Of a stretch of DNA of 64,000 nucleotides, positions 62,166-64,000 are shown one piece after another. Where the stretch lies: NCBI GenBank assembly GCA_001771815.1, contig MEPU01000011.1, positions 4,670-68,669 of the forward strand, given 5' to 3'. How positions within the stretch are numbered: position 1 is the stretch's first letter; each line of letters opens with the position of its first letter. This stretch comes from Bdellovibrionales bacterium RIFCSPHIGHO2_01_FULL_40_29 (GTDB lineage: Bacteria > Bdellovibrionota > Bdellovibrionia > Bdellovibrionales > Bdellovibrionaceae). A program made the position numbers and the translations under genes. Below the pieces are notes generated by a model that was not told the origin of the DNA, made no database searches, and worked only from the letters and a program-made list of their open reading frames with translations.

Positions 62166-62525
62166 TTATGACAACCAATCCGACGTCTGAAGCGGTTTTA
62201 ATCCTTTACTAAGTCTGGCCTTATCACAACTTTCATTTCGAGATCCATCCTCGAAGCTGGCTTTAAAAATACGACAACAGTTGGGTCGATATTCATAAAT
62301 ACCACAGGACGTGGATTCCCCGACCGTCCCCTTTAATGCCACACAGTTTGGTTTTACCTGATCCGTTCCGTTCATCGCATTCATGTAAGGAGAAATCTGC
62401 TTAGTCAAAGCAATCGGCACGCCGTGGCTTTCTACAGAGGTCTCGGTCCAATGAAAAGACACTCGAAAAAATGCGCAACAGGCACCGCAAGACAAGCACG
62501 GATTTGGATTCGACACTTTTGCCAT
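62166..62525 (-). CDS. YkgJ-family cysteine cluster protein
   Basis: About 119 residues from ATG 62525; a TTG at 62558 is also possible. The Cys pattern is NPCLSCGACCAFFRVSF, TSCGIYEYRPNCCRIF and a last NESC, which fits the YkgJ zinc or iron-sulphur binding family. Its role is not known. It has a Cys-rich layout but no signal peptide, so it is probably cytoplasmic. Confidence 0.8.
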   Translation of the reverse strand: MAKVSNPNPCLSCGACCAFFRVSFHWTETSVESHGVPIALTKQISPYMNAMNGTDQVKPNCVALKGTVGESTSCGIYEYRPNCCRIFKASFEDGSRNESCDKARLSKGLKPLQTSDWLS

Positions 62526-62592
62526 TCCCAAACGTAGGCCTATTGCCAACCAATACAAGCACTAATCCGTAAGGATCATTGAGAGAGCTTAA

Positions 62593-63156
62593 TCAGACTT
62601 TCAGGATACCGCGAAAACCTCTTGCTGCGTAATAGGACTCGGCTCCGTTATGATATGTAAACACACGATTAAAGCGACGATCACAAAAAATCGCACCGCC
62701 AAGCTTTCGAATGGCCGGCGGAGCCTGAACCCAACTTGAAGTCTTCACATCGAATTCTCCTAAAGTTTGCAATTCTCGGTATTGATCTTCTGTTAAGATT
62801 TCTATATTCATTTCTTCCGCCAGGTCCATGGCGCTATTTTTTGGCTTATGCTCTTTCCTTGAATTAAGCGCCTGACGATCATAACAAACGCTGCGGCGCT
62901 CTTTAGGACTTTCAGGCGAGCAGTCACAAAAAATAAACGTATTCGACTTCTTATCGTAACCAATAACATCGGGCTCGCCTCCGGTGTTCTCCATCTCGTT
63001 AAGCGACCAGAGCTTTTCTGGATGCTTTTCGAGTTTGGTTTGCACGCTAGACCATTTAAGACCTTTATGCCGATTCATATTTTTTTCAAAACGTTCTTTT
63101 AAAACTTTGAAAAAACTTTCACTTTGTTTTGAGGATAATTTCGTCTTATTGCTCAT
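62593..63156 (-). CDS. DUF4256 family protein
   Basis: A 187-residue protein with the family pattern: ERFEKNMNRHKGLKW, LWSLNEMENTGGEPDVIGYD, FCDCSPESPKERRSVCYDRQAL, and a C-terminal GGAIFCDRRFNRVFTYHNGAESYYAARGFRG. The high conservation of Glu, Asp and Cys suggests an enzyme, but no function is established. It is a single gene. Confidence 0.82.
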   Translation of the reverse strand: MSNKTKLSSKQSESFFKVLKERFEKNMNRHKGLKWSSVQTKLEKHPEKLWSLNEMENTGGEPDVIGYDKKSNTFIFCDCSPESPKERRSVCYDRQALNSRKEHKPKNSAMDLAEEMNIEILTEDQYRELQTLGEFDVKTSSWVQAPPAIRKLGGAIFCDRRFNRVFTYHNGAESYYAARGFRGILKV

Positions 63157-63290
63157 ATCTTAATTATAGATTTAATTTTTTAACCTTGTAAATAAGCCTC
63201 GCACTATAAAAATTAACCAGTTTCCGATTAAAATAGCTGGCAAAGCTAAATTCTGGTTCCTTAACTCAGTTTCTATGGTAGCCCTACCCC

Positions 63291-63467
63291 ATGAAAAAAA
63301 CTCCTCCAAAGCCCAATCTTCTCGTTGAATTGACCAACCGTAAAATGGAAGCGCAAAAGTCTGGGACGACAACCACAGAGTCTTTTCGCAAGTTTCAACC
63401 CAACAAAACACGTAATGAGAATAGATCGTCCGTAGGCCCACACTGGGGTCCTCGAAAAGGAAACTAG
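63291..63467 (+). CDS. Small basic protein, 58 residues, uncertain
   Basis: A plus-strand frame with ATG 63291 encodes a Lys/Arg/Asn/Thr-rich, probably disordered 58-residue protein ending PHWGPRKGN. It has many basic residues and codon use like the neighbours, and it fills the gap between the DUF4256 and cytochrome genes. No ribosome-binding site is visible. A minus-strand frame over the same bases is less convincing because its residues (Trp, Cys, aromatic run) look random. Confidence 0.4.
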   Translation: MKKTPPKPNLLVELTNRKMEAQKSGTTTTESFRKFQPNKTRNENRSSVGPHWGPRKGN

Positions 63468-63510
63468 TTACTTCACATTGGAATTGAAATCGTCTTCAGG
63501 GCCACGATTC

Positions 63511-63822
63511 TTACTTTAATGAAGAAAAATACTGCCCCAATGCCTCAATATCAGCTTCGGATAAATTGACCACCATGGGATTCATCATAGGGTCTTTACG
63601 AAGTCCTTTTTTAAAATCATTTAATTGCTTGATTAAGTAATCTTTTTTTTGACCCGCTAAATTGGGCCATAATGGTGAATTGCTTATTCCTTGCGGACCA
63701 TGACAACCAATGCATGTTGCCGCGGCTCCAGGCATGACAATAGGAGTCTCTTGAGCTTGAACACTGCTCCAGATAAACATCCCCAATAGAATTCCAAATT
63801 TTAAGTTATTCATTTTTTTCAT
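63511..63822 (-). CDS. Periplasmic monohaem cytochrome c (c553-like)
   Basis: A 103-residue protein with a signal peptide (FGILLGMFIWSSVQAQ) and one haem site Cys37-x2-Cys40-His41 in ATCIGCHGPQG. LWPNLAGQKKDYLIKQLNDFK and IEALGQYFSSL are the family's downstream helices; the axial Met is likely in DPMMNPM. It carries electrons in the periplasm. GGAG lies just before ATG 63822, which overlaps the previous stop by four bases. Confidence 0.9.
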   Translation of the reverse strand: MKKMNNLKFGILLGMFIWSSVQAQETPIVMPGAAATCIGCHGPQGISNSPLWPNLAGQKKDYLIKQLNDFKKGLRKDPMMNPMVVNLSEADIEALGQYFSSLK

Positions 63823-64000
63823 TCAAGCTCCTTTGGCGCAACGTCATCAAGCCAGTTTTTAATTATATCAAGATCAGATGGCTGCATCGGTCCCGAATAA
63901 GGCATGTCTTTTGTTACAAAAAGTCTATTCCGTATTTCAGAAAACTTGGATTCAACAACGGCATAATCAGACCAATTCGGTAGCCCTGAATCTGCATTAT
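63819..64000 (-). CDS. Cytochrome c-like protein, C-terminal part only
   Basis: The window ends inside this gene; 59 codons and the stop are visible. The end NRLFVTKDMPYSGP...DLDIIKNWLDDVAPKE is typical of the C-terminal helix of c-type cytochromes (axial Met in DMP, then I-x-x-W-L-x-x-x-A-P). The haem motif would be upstream of the window. The TGA overlaps the ATG of the c553-like gene, so the two form an operon. Confidence 0.62.
   Translation of the reverse strand, partial: NADSGLPNWSDYAVVESKFSEIRNRLFVTKDMPYSGPMQPSDLDIIKNWLDDVAPKELE

Noticed and set aside
63172-63441. Minus-strand 89-codon open frame
   Set aside because: Its residues look random, with scattered Trp and Cys and no signal peptide or ribosome-binding site; the plus-strand frame at 63291-63467 over the same bases looks more natural.
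1-64000. Mobile element, prophage or CRISPR array
   Set aside because: No transposase, integrase, phage structural gene, terminal repeat pair or regularly spaced repeat was found on either strand.
1-64000. tRNA or rRNA genes
   Set aside because: No cloverleaf with a T-loop GTTCRA block or rRNA core sequence was seen in the intergenic gaps.

Overview
The window looks like the chromosome of a Bdellovibrio-like member of the Bdellovibrionota. This is an inference from the moderately AT-rich base composition, a lipoprotein with a Phe-Gln-Asn-Cys lipobox, many exported proteins of no known family, outer-membrane beta-barrel genes beside a TPR protein (resembling the Glt/Agl gliding machinery), and free-living-style signalling and metabolism. 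I see no rRNA, tRNA, CRISPR array, insertion sequence or phage gene. No stretch longer than 300 bases is without a gene.

Layout. 1-5.2 kb: start of an exported protein, a divergent ABM monooxygenase/MarR pair with a clear palindromic operator, and a minus-strand block of two beta-barrel proteins, a TPR protein, a small exported protein and a lipoprotein. 5.5-10.7 kb: a pyrimidine operon (udk, upp, URC4-like, URC1-like, mmsA-like) that reads as the URC route of uracil degradation plus a semialdehyde dehydrogenase to take the C3 product onward. 10.9-31 kb: mostly single housekeeping or exported genes: solute-binding protein, alpha/beta hydrolase-like protein, lipoproteins, Rieske-FAD oxidoreductase, M48 peptidase, AidB-like dehydrogenase, methyltransferase, a large PKD/Hint lipoprotein, TraB/GumN protein, thymidine kinase, AGE epimerase, SlyX and a hybrid histidine kinase.

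31-49.5 kb is the accessory region and the most interesting part. After an anchored coiled-coil protein and an exported peptidylarginine-deiminase-like enzyme comes a roughly 16-kb, paralogue-rich island. It holds six small Fe(II)/2-oxoglutarate-type (Asp/Asn hydroxylase-like) oxygenases, a MoaA-like radical SAM enzyme, a B12-type radical SAM enzyme, a fatty-acid desaturase, two FeeM-like N-acyltransferase candidates, two or three GNAT-type acyltransferases, two glutaminase-less PP-loop ATPases, an SDR, an HTTM-type membrane protein with a small membrane partner, and two ABM-like small proteins. Many genes overlap by 4-30 bases, so they form tight operons. No peptide precursor, NRPS or PKS is present. 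I infer an uncharacterised pathway for a heavily hydroxylated, possibly N-acylated amino-acid or lipid-like product.

49.5-64 kb: a zinc-type uptake locus (His-rich protein, porin-like protein, binding protein, permease, no ATPase), a three-gene sensory operon (MHYT-PAS histidine kinase, stand-alone receiver, REC-kinase-REC hybrid), a putative HExxH protein, a group III truncated haemoglobin, a DNA-damage set (SRAP/YedK, umuD, umuC), methionine aminopeptidase, a thioesterase-like protein, a YkgJ cysteine-cluster protein, a DUF4256 protein, and two c-type cytochrome-like genes, the second cut by the window end.
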